Assembly (NCBI GenBank): GCA_958296015.1 | Contig: CATQIH010000013.1 | Location: 1 to 64,000, forward strand | Length of the DNA: 64,000 bases | Direction of reading: 5' to 3' | Origin: Cyclobacteriaceae bacterium | Lineage (GTDB): Bacteria > Bacteroidota > Bacteroidia > Cytophagales > Cyclobacteriaceae | Shown here: piece by piece, positions 10,112 through 20,109 of the stretch | Layout: the number at the start of each line of letters is the position of its first letter | Numbering within the stretch: position 1 is the stretch's first letter | The notes under the pieces: generated by a model | Database searches by the model: none | The model's input: the letters and a program-made list of their open reading frames with translations, nothing else | What the model was told of the DNA's origin: nothing | Made by a program: the position numbers and the translations under genes

Positions 10112-13100
10112 CTAACGCAGCACCGTCACGCCACCACGTTTTTCGTATGTTCTACCGTTTTCAGTGCCATCAGTAGTAGATTTGTAATGGATAACGTAGG
10201 GGTAAGAACCCAGCGGCACATCCTGGCTTTTGTACGTACCATCCCACACAAAATCAGGATCACTGGATTGATACACCAACTCTCCCCAACGGTTATATAT
10301 TTTCACATCAAACCCATCTTCTGCCACATAGCGATGGTACACAGAGAAAACATTGTTGGTGCCGCCCGGACGAATAGCATTGGGTGCGATGATATCCGGA
10401 CTGCAATCGTTGGTAACCAGCACGGAGTCAGTGGTGGTACAGCCAGACAGGTTGGTTACGGCCACTTTGTAATAGCCTTCTGCTGTAGCCGCTACTTCAA
10501 AAGGGGTAGGACCGGTATTGTTAAGCACACTGGTGGTGTTGCCATCCACCGAAACGTAACTCCAGGCAACCATACCCTGTACTGGCTCTATTTCAACCAT
10601 CACCGACTGGTCTTCTGCCGGAGCGGAAGCGTCGTTGCAGATGATATATCCGTTGTCAACGAACTGTATCGTGGGCGAAGGATTGCGCCTGATGGTAGCA
10701 AACCGTTCCACCACACAGCCATCCGGTGTGCTGATCTCCACTCGGTATTGTCCGGTAGACATGGTAGGAGCAATATACAGGGTGTCGCCTCCTACGCTTT
10801 CTTTGTTTTGCACCATCTTGTTGGCACTATCGTACCATACATAGGTAAGTGTATCTGTGAGGCTAGTGCGGGCAATAACCGGCGAAGAAGAACCCGCGCA
10901 GGCAGGGCCATACAATAAGTTTGGTATACCCGACACTGGCGCACTGACCGTCACATCTATTGCAGCAGTAGCCGTACAGCTTGCACTGTTGCTGTTTCGC
11001 TCTCTGACCTCCACTGCATAATTGCCGGATTGGTTGACGGTGATTGTCTGCGTGTAAGCAGGGAAAGGCGCACCGTTGAACGTCCAGCGATACGACAAAT
11101 TACGGTTGGCATCCGCTTCTGGATCAAACTGCGCAGTCAGTTGCCTTGTGCCGGTTTCACAACTGTTATCCTCATCCGGTGTGATAGCAGCCGTTAATGG
11201 CTCGTTGATCGTTACCTCTACTCTGCGAGTGGAAGAGCATAAGCCTGAAGCACTAGGTGGCGTAGCCCTTACTTCATACGTTCCAGACTGATTGACAACA
11301 GCTTCGAAACTGGTGCGTGAACCTAAAATACCTGTAGCTGGTGATGCTCCAGGTGTTATGTTAGTCCAACTGATGTCCCAATTGAGTACATCCGGTGTAA
11401 AAACTATAGCCAATGTATCCGGAGTACAGCTATTCACAAACCGTCTTTCTACATTGAAATCCAATGAATCCGGTTCAGGTACTAAGACGTCTGCAAAATT
11501 GACTCTGCACCCACTGGTGTTGTCTCTGATTGATATATTATAATTACCAGATGGCAATAGGATACCAGTGTTAGGGAAAGGAAGTGTACTTTTGCCAAAA
11601 GGCACATTATTAAACTGTATGTTTGCCTCACCACTGAATGTAACCTGAAAATTATTGTTTGTTCCACCTGGCTTATTCTCTATATCTAAAGTGATCGTGT
11701 TTTCGTCATCGCATTTCGAAGTTGGTACAGGTGTATCTACTGTAAACGTGGCATCACTGTCATCAATACCAAAACTCTGGGTGCTGCTACAGCCTGCGGA
11801 ATTGGTGACGGTCAGTGTATAGATGCCTGAAGCAAGGCCCGTCAGGTCTTCCGTATTAGGCAGTACACTGCCATTTTCATCCCGCCAGTCGAAGGTATAC
11901 GTATCAGCAGGGTCGCTGGTAATGGTAATGTCTATGGCTCCATCACTAGAACCACAAGTTGTACGTGTGGTGTCGCCGGTAAATGTAGGAGCTTCCAGAA
12001 TAGTGACCACAACGGTATCCTGCACGAAACAAGCATCGGGGGAATCATCCGTTACCGTCACTGTATAGGTGTAAATGCCTGGATCGGGTGTGAGGGACTT
12101 GACATCAATCACTGGGTCATTGCTGGTGGTTTCTACAGAGCCGCTTTGGTTGAGTATCACCCAGGCATAACCGTTTGGTGGGCTGGCCGGACTGGGGATT
12201 TCTACGTCCAGTTCACGGGTTTCTTCTCCGCAGAGGGTAAAGTCGTTGGGTAACTGAATTTGCGGACGGCTGTCCACTACAAACACTTCGCCTTCGCTGG
12301 TACATCCTTCGTTAGAAGTTACTGTCACGCGGTAAAGACCTTCCGTATCTACAGTAATGGTATTCTGCGCTGGCAGATTGCCCCCGCCTGAAGCTCCTAC
12401 CAACACCCATTGCACCGTGGCAATGCTAGCAGAGTCTGGCGAGTCTACAGCACTGATTCTTTGTGCACCCTGGCAAAGCAGCATACTTTCAGGGATGGTA
12501 AGCTCCGGTCCGGCAGTCATCGTAAAGTTTTGCTGCATAACAGAGTCCACATCACAACGGTTGGAGAGCGTTACCCTGGCGATATAATCTCCCAACGTGT
12601 CCAGCGCAAAGCTAAACGTCTGGGCAGTCGTCAGCGAATCGGGCAAGCCAATGCGTTTGGTAGTATCACTAAGGGGGATAATCTCCCAGAAATACGTTTC
12701 TATCACATCGTCTCTGCCTTGCGCCGCGAAGGTGACTTCGTTGCCCACGCAGGCATTTTCTACCGTGATGAGCGGATCAGGAAAAGAATTGCCGCCCATT
12801 TTCACTTCCGTAGGCAGCCCAAGCCCTACCGTAGCCCCATTTAGCAGCTGTACGGCATCCGGTGCATAACTGGACTGTGCAGGGTTGTTAGCATTGACTG
12901 TTACGGTTCCCAAAGTAGTCAATCCTTGTTGTGCTACGTAGATTTGCCCGTCGGAAGCCTGCTGTATAGCACCAAAATTGCCGGATGTAGCACCTTGTAC
13001 CGGATAGATTGCAGGGGTTACACCTGTCTGCAAAGCATCGGTTATATACAAACCTTTATCGGTAGAAATAAGCACCACTTTATTGCCCGATGAATCCTGA

Positions 13101-15568
13101 TACACATAAGTACCGTAAGGCGTTCCATTAGGAACTGGGACAGTAGTGGGATCGGATAGTTTAAGCGTGCTGTCGGCAAAATTATAAATCTCTACCTTAT
13201 TTCCCAGCGCGGCAGCTACGATAGTGCCGGTAGAATCGCCACCAACAGAAAGGTAGCCCTGTGCATCATTGCCTGGAGCCGCGGGATTACTCTCTACCGG
13301 AGAGCGGTACACAGAACCTGTGGCAGAAGTAACCGGTAAGCCTATCCCCTCTGCGGTGATAGGATACGAACGGAACACGTTGTTGCCATATTCGTGCGCG
13401 ATCAGCACGGCGTTGTTGCCATTGCCGCCGCTGATGGCAATCTTTTCAGTGCTTTTGACAAAAAGCAGGTTGTTGCTGGAAACCACTTCCTGCGTACGCA
13501 GATCAAAAACAGAATAACGAAGCTCATAGCCGCCGTTCTCTACAGCTGTGGTCGTAAAAATATAGTATACACCATCTGCTCCCGGCACTTGCACAATGGC
13601 TACCTGGCTTGTTTTAGGATCACCACCAATGCCGGTAGCTCCTGGAGGATCAACAATCGGTACGGCTGCTCCTTCGTTGGTAGCACGATCCTGAAAATAC
13701 ACGGTTTCTCCGTCGGTATAAAATAAGATGTCGCCATTATTGTCCGAAACACTGGCTATTGCTTCCGGAGCACTCTGCGCACCATTGCTTAGTGGTGTGA
13801 TTTGCCCTTCGTTGGCTACACCATCTCCGTTATCGTCCGGGTTCTCCGGATTATCATAAAGCGTATTGAAATTTATACCGGCACCCGTCCCGAAATACCA
13901 GGTATTATAAGTCTGATTTTGTATCTGGTACTCTTTAACATTGCTTTCGGCATAGGCAGTACAGCCGGTGCTTGGGTCGGTCACCAGTACCCAATACACG
14001 CCTGCGGTAGTAACCTGAATAGAATCAGTAGTTTCACCGGTGCTCCAGTAGTAGGTGTAGTTTCCGCCACCACCCTGGCCGCCTCCGGTTCCTCCACCAA
14101 TACCACCACCGCCTTGTTGTCCGCCGCCGCCTTCAGGTTTGGCTTTCAGCGTAGCTGTTTCATCCGGGCAGATAGTCGTGTCCTGTACCAAAGGTACCTG
14201 CAAATCAAATGGCTGTATATTTAAAGGTACGCTCTGCACGCTGGTGTACACAGAATCGCCGCGGGTCCAGTAGGCGGTAGCCGTTCCTCCGGAAATGGCC
14301 TGGTCAGGAATCAGTGCCGGACTAATACCATAATAGCTTTGTCCATTCACTTCCCATACAATACTGTCGGGTTCAGGCGTGGTGCTTCCCAGTTCGGAGA
14401 TAAGCTGTACGGGTTGGTTGGCACAGTTACCCACGGGCGGTTTTACCAAAAACTCATAGTTCGGTGATGGAGCTGGTGATACCTGCGGAAAATTAGGGTT
14501 TCCAAAATTAGCACCATCAAATAAGGCACCTTCTACCGTCACCAAACTGGCTATACTGTCTGCATTAACGATACGCCCGAGTTGGTAATTGCTGCCACTG
14601 CCATACAAATAATACAGGTTGCCATCTGGTCCGAGTTTCAGTCCGCCAGCACCTGAGATGCCGGGAACAAGAGTTTGGGCAAGGCCGTTTGCTACATCAT
14701 ACTGGCGGACGCTGCCACCTGTGCTTACATACAACTTAGTGCCATCTTCCGACCATGCCGCGTCCGTTGTATTTCCGGTGATGCTATTGTTGAAAGTGAT
14801 GATATTGGCAGGAGTAGCCGCAGGATCAAACGATACAATGTGTACACCTTGGGGACTGGATACAGCGATCTTTCCGGTAGCTTCGTTATAAGCAAAGCTG
14901 CTGGCTGTGATGCTTCCGGCTCCCTGTCCGAGCAGATTAAATGTCTGAGGGATGCCCGTACTGATATCAATAAGGCGATAAGTGGCCGATCCGTTTTCCT
15001 GTGCCAGGATATAAAAGGTGTTACCGCCCGGCAATACGGTGATAGGACCGGAAATATTACTGATCCCGGTGTTCTGCGCCGGTCCGGTGGAATTCACCTG
15101 GGGATAACCAGGGTTATTGGTATTGACTGTCACAGTATAATAACGTATAGTACCTCCTATGCCTCCTTCATTGACATACACCCGATACTCTTGCTGGTCG
15201 GCGGCATCTGGCACCCCTACCGGCACAACGGCAACCTGCTGGCTTTTGCCAGGGTCGCCCTGCATTCCTGTTCTGATTGCCTGCCCACGGGAGTTGTAAA
15301 TAGCTGTGCCATCCGTATAAAAAAGCACTTCGCCGCTTTTAGGGTCGGTGACAACCGCACCGTTTTGCCCGGCAGTGGCAGGAAGATTGAACGTATTGGT
15401 TTTGTTAGAAAGGGAGTCGTCGGAATAGTTGAACTGTATCCACTGACCGTTTCCGAAAATCCAGTTATTGCCGGATCTGTCTTGTGCCTGCGTTGCCTGG
15501 GTGCCAAAACATAGGAACAGGGCTAGCAGACTGCTACACAAAGAAGACAAATAGTATTTTTGAGACAT
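10112..15568 (-). CDS. Very large T9SS type-B sorting domain (gliding motility-associated C-terminal domain) surface protein with PKD/Ig-like repeats
   Basis: ~1.8k aa; signal peptide near N-terminus; many Ig/PKD-like modules; C-terminus NAIRPGGTNNVFSVYHRYVAEDGFDVKIYNRWGELVYQSSDPDFVWDGTYKSQDVPLGSYPYVIHYKSTTDG...GGVTVLR. Confidence 0.93.
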   Translation of the reverse strand: MSQKYYLSSLCSSLLALFLCFGTQATQAQDRSGNNWIFGNGQWIQFNYSDDSLSNKTNTFNLPATAGQNGAVVTDPKSGEVLFYTDGTAIYNSRGQAIRTGMQGDPGKSQQVAVVPVGVPDAADQQEYRVYVNEGGIGGTIRYYTVTVNTNNPGYPQVNSTGPAQNTGISNISGPITVLPGGNTFYILAQENGSATYRLIDISTGIPQTFNLLGQGAGSITASSFAYNEATGKIAVSSPQGVHIVSFDPAATPANIITFNNSITGNTTDAAWSEDGTKLYVSTGGSVRQYDVANGLAQTLVPGISGAGGLKLGPDGNLYYLYGSGSNYQLGRIVNADSIASLVTVEGALFDGANFGNPNFPQVSPAPSPNYEFLVKPPVGNCANQPVQLISELGSTTPEPDSIVWEVNGQSYYGISPALIPDQAISGGTATAYWTRGDSVYTSVQSVPLNIQPFDLQVPLVQDTTICPDETATLKAKPEGGGGQQGGGGIGGGTGGGQGGGGNYTYYWSTGETTDSIQVTTAGVYWVLVTDPSTGCTAYAESNVKEYQIQNQTYNTWYFGTGAGINFNTLYDNPENPDDNGDGVANEGQITPLSNGAQSAPEAIASVSDNNGDILFYTDGETVYFQDRATNEGAAVPIVDPPGATGIGGDPKTSQVAIVQVPGADGVYYIFTTTAVENGGYELRYSVFDLRTQEVVSSNNLLFVKSTEKIAISGGNGNNAVLIAHEYGNNVFRSYPITAEGIGLPVTSATGSVYRSPVESNPAAPGNDAQGYLSVGGDSTGTIVAAALGNKVEIYNFADSTLKLSDPTTVPVPNGTPYGTYVYQDSSGNKVVLISTDKGLYITDALQTGVTPAIYPVQGATSGNFGAIQQASDGQIYVAQQGLTTLGTVTVNANNPAQSSYAPDAVQLLNGATVGLGLPTEVKMGGNSFPDPLITVENACVGNEVTFAAQGRDDVIETYFWEIIPLSDTTKRIGLPDSLTTAQTFSFALDTLGDYIARVTLSNRCDVDSVMQQNFTMTAGPELTIPESMLLCQGAQRISAVDSPDSASIATVQWVLVGASGGGNLPAQNTITVDTEGLYRVTVTSNEGCTSEGEVFVVDSRPQIQLPNDFTLCGEETRELDVEIPSPASPPNGYAWVILNQSGSVETTSNDPVIDVKSLTPDPGIYTYTVTVTDDSPDACFVQDTVVVTILEAPTFTGDTTRTTCGSSDGAIDITITSDPADTYTFDWRDENGSVLPNTEDLTGLASGIYTLTVTNSAGCSSTQSFGIDDSDATFTVDTPVPTSKCDDENTITLDIENKPGGTNNNFQVTFSGEANIQFNNVPFGKSTLPFPNTGILLPSGNYNISIRDNTSGCRVNFADVLVPEPDSLDFNVERRFVNSCTPDTLAIVFTPDVLNWDISWTNITPGASPATGILGSRTSFEAVVNQSGTYEVRATPPSASGLCSSTRRVEVTINEPLTAAITPDEDNSCETGTRQLTAQFDPEADANRNLSYRWTFNGAPFPAYTQTITVNQSGNYAVEVRERNSNSASCTATAAIDVTVSAPVSGIPNLLYGPACAGSSSPVIARTSLTDTLTYVWYDSANKMVQNKESVGGDTLYIAPTMSTGQYRVEISTPDGCVVERFATIRRNPSPTIQFVDNGYIICNDASAPAEDQSVMVEIEPVQGMVAWSYVSVDGNTTSVLNNTGPTPFEVAATAEGYYKVAVTNLSGCTTTDSVLVTNDCSPDIIAPNAIRPGGTNNVFSVYHRYVAEDGFDVKIYNRWGELVYQSSDPDFVWDGTYKSQDVPLGSYPYVIHYKSTTDGTENGRTYEKRGGVTVLR

Positions 15569-15824
15569 ATTATTGCACATGCTGAGTTGAGTATGCGAAA
15601 ATAGGTGTATGCATGATAACGAAAAAACACAGTGTTTCATGTGCCATGTAAGCAAAATCCATGCTTTACAGATTTATCATTGGTTTCTTATGTTTCAAAA
15701 CATACATGCAACCACTTTATGTATCAATTAAGCTGTATTTCGTAGTAAATTTTGAAAAAGCTATAATAACGTATGTCTGTAATTAATCGCTTTTATCGTA
15801 AAACATTATCTGGTAGGAAAGGTA

Positions 15825-15832
15825 TACCTTTG
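15825..15832 (+). promoter_or_regulatory. Candidate Bacteroidetes -7 element (TAnnTTTG) upstream of the porP/sprF-like gene
   Basis: TACCTTTG about 80 nt before the ATG at 15914; the -33 element is not clear. Confidence 0.35.
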
Positions 15833-15913
15833 GTCGCAAAAGATTTCCGAATCTTACAATAAATCAATTACTTAGACGGTTTTACTGACACAGGCTACTG
15901 GCTGTTTTACACA

Positions 15914-16945
15914 ATGCATAAACGTTTATCTATTCTTCTCATAGGATTTCTGCTACTGACCGGCGTACACAAGCTGTATGCACAGGACCCGCAGTTTTCG
16001 CAGTTTTATGCTGCGCCATTGTATCTGAATCCTGCTTTTGCCGGTTCCACAGAACTGACACGAGCAGGTATGAACTTTCGTAGCCAGTGGCCTTCTCTGC
16101 AAGCCAACTTCACAACCTTGTCTGTCTACTTCGACCATTTCTTCGAAGATTATAACAGCGGCATAGGTGTGATCATCACCGGAGACCAGCAGGGTCCTTC
16201 CGGCCTACAATCTATCAATATTGGCTTGCAGTATGCATATCAACTGCGGCTCACCGATGAATGGACTTTCAGACCAGGTGCGGAGGTGGCTTTTTACAAC
16301 CGTGATATCAACTACAACAGTTTTATTTTCAGAGACCAGATAGACAACAATGGTGTCATTGGTGGCAACACCGGCGAGATATTACCTGCCGGTATAGGCA
16401 CCTCTTTTGCTGATGTCAGTCTGGGCGGTATCATCTATAACCACAATTTCTATTTTGGCTATACGGCCAACCATATTACCGAACCCAACCAGTCGCTGCT
16501 GGGCGAGGTGTCTAACTTGCCTATGAAAAGTTCATTCCATACCGGATACCGTATTATGCTACCGACAGGGTTTCAGCAATCGGGATACAACAAAGATGGC
16601 AAAGAGCGCAGCGTCACGCCTACGGCACAATATAAGAAGCAAGGCAAGTTTGATCAACTGGATGCGGGTGTGTACCTCACCTATGAGCCATTGGTATTTG
16701 GCGTATGGTACAGAGGGATTCCTATTCCGCAACTGGAAACCTTCAACAACAACGAGTCTGTTATCCTACTGGCTGGTTTTGTCCTGGGCGACTTGCATGT
16801 AGGCTACAGCTTTGATTATACCATTTCCGGCCTGGGCATCCAGAGTGGCGGAGCACATGAGCTTTCCATTGCCTATCATTTCTCGCTGCGCGATCCGCAT
16901 AAACCACCCCGTAGTATTATGAAACTGCCTTGCCCTAAATTCTGA
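15914..16945 (+). CDS. PorP/SprF family type IX secretion system membrane protein
   Basis: AQDPQFSQFYAAPLYLNPAFAGSTELTRAGMNFRSQWPSL and later VLLAGFVLGDLHVGYSFDYTISGL. Confidence 0.95.
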   Translation: MHKRLSILLIGFLLLTGVHKLYAQDPQFSQFYAAPLYLNPAFAGSTELTRAGMNFRSQWPSLQANFTTLSVYFDHFFEDYNSGIGVIITGDQQGPSGLQSINIGLQYAYQLRLTDEWTFRPGAEVAFYNRDINYNSFIFRDQIDNNGVIGGNTGEILPAGIGTSFADVSLGGIIYNHNFYFGYTANHITEPNQSLLGEVSNLPMKSSFHTGYRIMLPTGFQQSGYNKDGKERSVTPTAQYKKQGKFDQLDAGVYLTYEPLVFGVWYRGIPIPQLETFNNNESVILLAGFVLGDLHVGYSFDYTISGLGIQSGGAHELSIAYHFSLRDPHKPPRSIMKLPCPKF

Positions 16946-16974
16946 CAAATTTTTTTGCATAAATTTGCGTTCAT

Positions 16975-18267
16975 ATGCATATGGACGCACAAACAATTCT
17001 GACCATCATTGTGGCTATCGCAACGCTGAATTTTGCGTTGGAACGATGGCTGGATTTCCTGAACCGAAAAAACAAAAAACTTCAATTGCCGGAAGAACTG
17101 GCTGACGTTTACGATGAGGCACAGTACCGGAAATCTATGGAGTATCAGCAGGCAAACGATCAGTTTGGTGCTGTTTCTGCCGCGTTTGGCTTTTTACTGA
17201 CACTCATGCTGTTGCTTACCGGTGCTTTTGGCTGGCTGGATGGCCTGCTTCGTCCCTATGTTGACAATCCTGTCTGGTTGGCCCTGGTTTATTTTGGCAT
17301 TCTATATGTGGCATCCGACCTGATCAATCTTCCTTTTCAGCTATACAGCACCTTTGTGATAGAAGAAAGATTCGGTTTCAACAAAACGAACGCCCGGATC
17401 TTTGTGCTGGATAAGCTCAAAGGATATTTGCTGACGGCCATCATCGGCGGTGCTGTGCTGGGGTTGTTTATCTACCTGATTATCACTATTGGAGCCAGTT
17501 TCTGGTGGTATTTCTGGATCATCGCCTCTGTGCTGATGGTGCTGATCAATATGTTCTACACTTCCATCTTTGTGCCCATGTTTAATAAGCTGACACCGCT
17601 GGCCGATGGAGCGTTGAAGCAGGCCATAGAAGGTTACAGCCGGAAGGTGGCTTTTCCGCTGGATCAGATTTATGTGATCGATGGTTCCAAACGGTCTTCC
17701 AAGTCCAATGCTTTTTTCTCCGGCATAGGCAGTAAGAAAAAAGTGGTGCTGTACGATACGCTGATTGAAAACCACACTACCGAAGAACTGGTAGCAGTGA
17801 TTGCCCATGAAGTAGGGCATTATAAGAAAAAACATATCATCACTGGTATGGTACTTTCTATTTTGCAGATAGGGTTTACCTTGTTTGTGCTTTCGCTGCT
17901 GGTCTTCAACAAAGAGCTATCGCTGGCATTGGGTGCCGACCAGTTGGGTATTCATCTCAACCTGATTGCCTTTGGTATTCTTTATTCACCCATCAGCGCG
18001 ATGACCGGGCTGCTGATGAATGTGATAAGCCGCAAGAATGAGTACGAAGCAGATGCTTATGCCACGCACACTTATGGCGGCAGACCCTTACAGCAGGCAC
18101 TGAAAACATTATCGGTGCATAATATGAGCAATTTGCTGCCTCATGCCTGGTACGTGTTTTTTCATTACTCACATCCCCCATTGCTGCAACGCTTGCAGGC
18201 CATTCGCCAGGAAATGCGTGCAAAAAACAGTGAGCAGATGGTTAGTTTTCAAGATAAAAATATTTAA
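16975..18267 (+). CDS. M48 family (Ste24/CAAX prenyl protease-type) metallopeptidase
   Basis: HEVGHYKKKH zinc motif, IYVIDGSKRSSKSNAFFSGIGSKKKVVLYDTL, NEYEADAYA. Confidence 0.95.
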   Translation: MHMDAQTILTIIVAIATLNFALERWLDFLNRKNKKLQLPEELADVYDEAQYRKSMEYQQANDQFGAVSAAFGFLLTLMLLLTGAFGWLDGLLRPYVDNPVWLALVYFGILYVASDLINLPFQLYSTFVIEERFGFNKTNARIFVLDKLKGYLLTAIIGGAVLGLFIYLIITIGASFWWYFWIIASVLMVLINMFYTSIFVPMFNKLTPLADGALKQAIEGYSRKVAFPLDQIYVIDGSKRSSKSNAFFSGIGSKKKVVLYDTLIENHTTEELVAVIAHEVGHYKKKHIITGMVLSILQIGFTLFVLSLLVFNKELSLALGADQLGIHLNLIAFGILYSPISAMTGLLMNVISRKNEYEADAYATHTYGGRPLQQALKTLSVHNMSNLLPHAWYVFFHYSHPPLLQRLQAIRQEMRAKNSEQMVSFQDKNI

Positions 18268-18315
18268 GCAAAGTTTACACTATCATTAAACTTAAGGATT
18301 CTGTAAATTGCATGG

Positions 18316-20010
18316 ATGGAAAATTTTGTCGTTTCAGCCCGTAAATATCGGCCTACCGGATTTGAGGAAGTGGTAGGACAGGAACATATCACTACCACCC
18401 TGCAAAACGCCATTGACAAAAAGCAACTTGCGCAGGCATTGCTATTTTGTGGTCCACGGGGTGTAGGCAAAACTACCTGTGCGCGTATTCTTGCCAAGAT
18501 GATCAATGGCTTTGACCAGCAGGAGCAGACCAATGCGCTCAATATCTATGAACTGGATGCGGCATCCAACAACTCAGTAGACGATATACGTAACCTGATA
18601 GACCAGGTGCGCTATCCGCCGCAGCAGGGTAGTTTTAAGGTGTACATCATTGATGAGGTACATATGCTCTCCAACCAGGCGTTCAACGCCTTTCTGAAAA
18701 CGCTGGAAGAACCGCCTGCGTATGCTATTTTTATCCTAGCTACCACAGAAAAGCATAAAGTCATTCCTACCATTCTTTCTCGCTGCCAGATATTTGATTT
18801 TAACCGTATTCAGGTGAGCGATATTGTGCATCACTTGGAAGCCATCGCCAGGCGCGAAGGCATCGAAGTAGAAGACGAAGCCCTGAACCTGATCGCGCAG
18901 AAAGCAGATGGGGCCTTACGGGATGCCCTGTCTATCTTCGACCTGATCGTGACTTTCTCTGCCGACCGCAAAGTCACCTACCAGGCTACCATCAAAAACC
19001 TGCATATCCTCGATTACGATTACTACTTCAAGATAACCGATCTGTTGACGAAGCAGCAGATGCCTCAGGTAATGCTTGTCTTTGATGAAATTCTTAAAAA
19101 AGGCTTCGATGGGCACAACTTTATCATCGGACTGGCAGAGCATTTCCGCAACCTGATGATCTGTAAAGATGCTGCTACGGTAAGGCTTTTGCAGGCATCT
19201 GACAATGTGCAGACCCGTTACCTGCAACAGGCAAAGGCTACCCCTCTCTCCTTTTTGCTGACAGCCCTCAACATGGCGGGTCAGTGCGATATCAACTACA
19301 AAAGCAGCAAAAATCAGCGGCTGCATGTAGAGCTGGTACTGGTTAAGATGACGTACATACCGTCTGCTGTAAGGCTGGCGCAGGCTCAGAGGCCGGACAA
19401 TACGATAGAAGAGGACAAAAAAAAAGTTAGCCAGTCACTAAGCGAAAAGCCTGCTGCCGTGCCTGTCAATGGTAATAGCTCTGCGCATGAGGTAAGCTCC
19501 GGAAGACCTGCTATCCAGCTCGGAAAATTGAAGAGCACCGTACGTATTCCTGATCCTGCTGCTACTGCCCCAGTGCAAAAGCAGCAAGCATCAGAAGATG
19601 TGGCTGTGATGGAGGAAGAAGCTCCTGAAGTGCCGGAAGAAAAAGTAGTGGACATGGAAGTACTGAAAGCTGTATGGAAAGACTTTGCCGAACAACGCAG
19701 GCAGTTGGGTAAAGAATCGGAATATATGATGCTCAACCAGGAAATAGCCTTGGCAGAAGATGGCTTTACCGTTCCGGTTAAATTTTCCAACGTATTGCAA
19801 GAAGACGTGCTCAATGGCATACGCCCAGAACTGGTGCAGTACCTGCGTAAAGCACTGGGCAACCGCAGCATAAATGTTGTGCCTAATATGGTGCGCGAAG
19901 AAAAGCAGCGCAAACTTTATACGCCCGGTGAAAAGCTACACTACCTGATAGAAAAGTATCCGGCAGTGCAGGAGTTAAAAGAAAAGCTGGGGCTTGATCC
20001 TGATTTTTAG
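18316..20010 (+). CDS. dnaX: DNA polymerase III subunit gamma/tau
   Basis: ARKYRPTGFEEVVGQEHITTTLQNAI, FCGPRGVGKTTCARILA, VYIIDEVHMLSNQAFNAFLKTLEEPP. Confidence 0.98.
   Translation: MENFVVSARKYRPTGFEEVVGQEHITTTLQNAIDKKQLAQALLFCGPRGVGKTTCARILAKMINGFDQQEQTNALNIYELDAASNNSVDDIRNLIDQVRYPPQQGSFKVYIIDEVHMLSNQAFNAFLKTLEEPPAYAIFILATTEKHKVIPTILSRCQIFDFNRIQVSDIVHHLEAIARREGIEVEDEALNLIAQKADGALRDALSIFDLIVTFSADRKVTYQATIKNLHILDYDYYFKITDLLTKQQMPQVMLVFDEILKKGFDGHNFIIGLAEHFRNLMICKDAATVRLLQASDNVQTRYLQQAKATPLSFLLTALNMAGQCDINYKSSKNQRLHVELVLVKMTYIPSAVRLAQAQRPDNTIEEDKKKVSQSLSEKPAAVPVNGNSSAHEVSSGRPAIQLGKLKSTVRIPDPAATAPVQKQQASEDVAVMEEEAPEVPEEKVVDMEVLKAVWKDFAEQRRQLGKESEYMMLNQEIALAEDGFTVPVKFSNVLQEDVLNGIRPELVQYLRKALGNRSINVVPNMVREEKQRKLYTPGEKLHYLIEKYPAVQELKEKLGLDPDF
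19417..19425 (+). promoter_or_regulatory. A9 homopolymer, candidate programmed slippage/frameshift site in dnaX
   Basis: Codons 368-370 are AAA AAA AAA; the -1 frame stops at TAG (19428-19430) and the +1 frame stops at TAA (19439-19441). Confidence 0.65.
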
Positions 20011-20109
20011 TAAAATAAGCAGACGAAGCCAGCACCAAAAAATACGCTATACATACCTAAATCTGTCTTCTGTAAGAGTTTCCCCATTTGCGCATAAAGC
20101 CTAACCTGG

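Noticed and set aside
10187-10918. 243-aa plus-strand ORF
   Set aside because: Antisense to the C-terminal region of the giant surface protein.
14675-15514. 279-aa plus-strand ORF
   Set aside because: Antisense shadow of the giant T9SS substrate; composition is not coding-like and no recognisable motifs.
16960-16967. TAAATTTG as a Bacteroidetes -7 promoter element before the M48 gene (similar matches at 26196 and 42966)
   Set aside because: The 8-mer matches TAnnTTTG, but the -33 TTG spacing is not convincing at these sites and the motif is common in AT-rich spacers.
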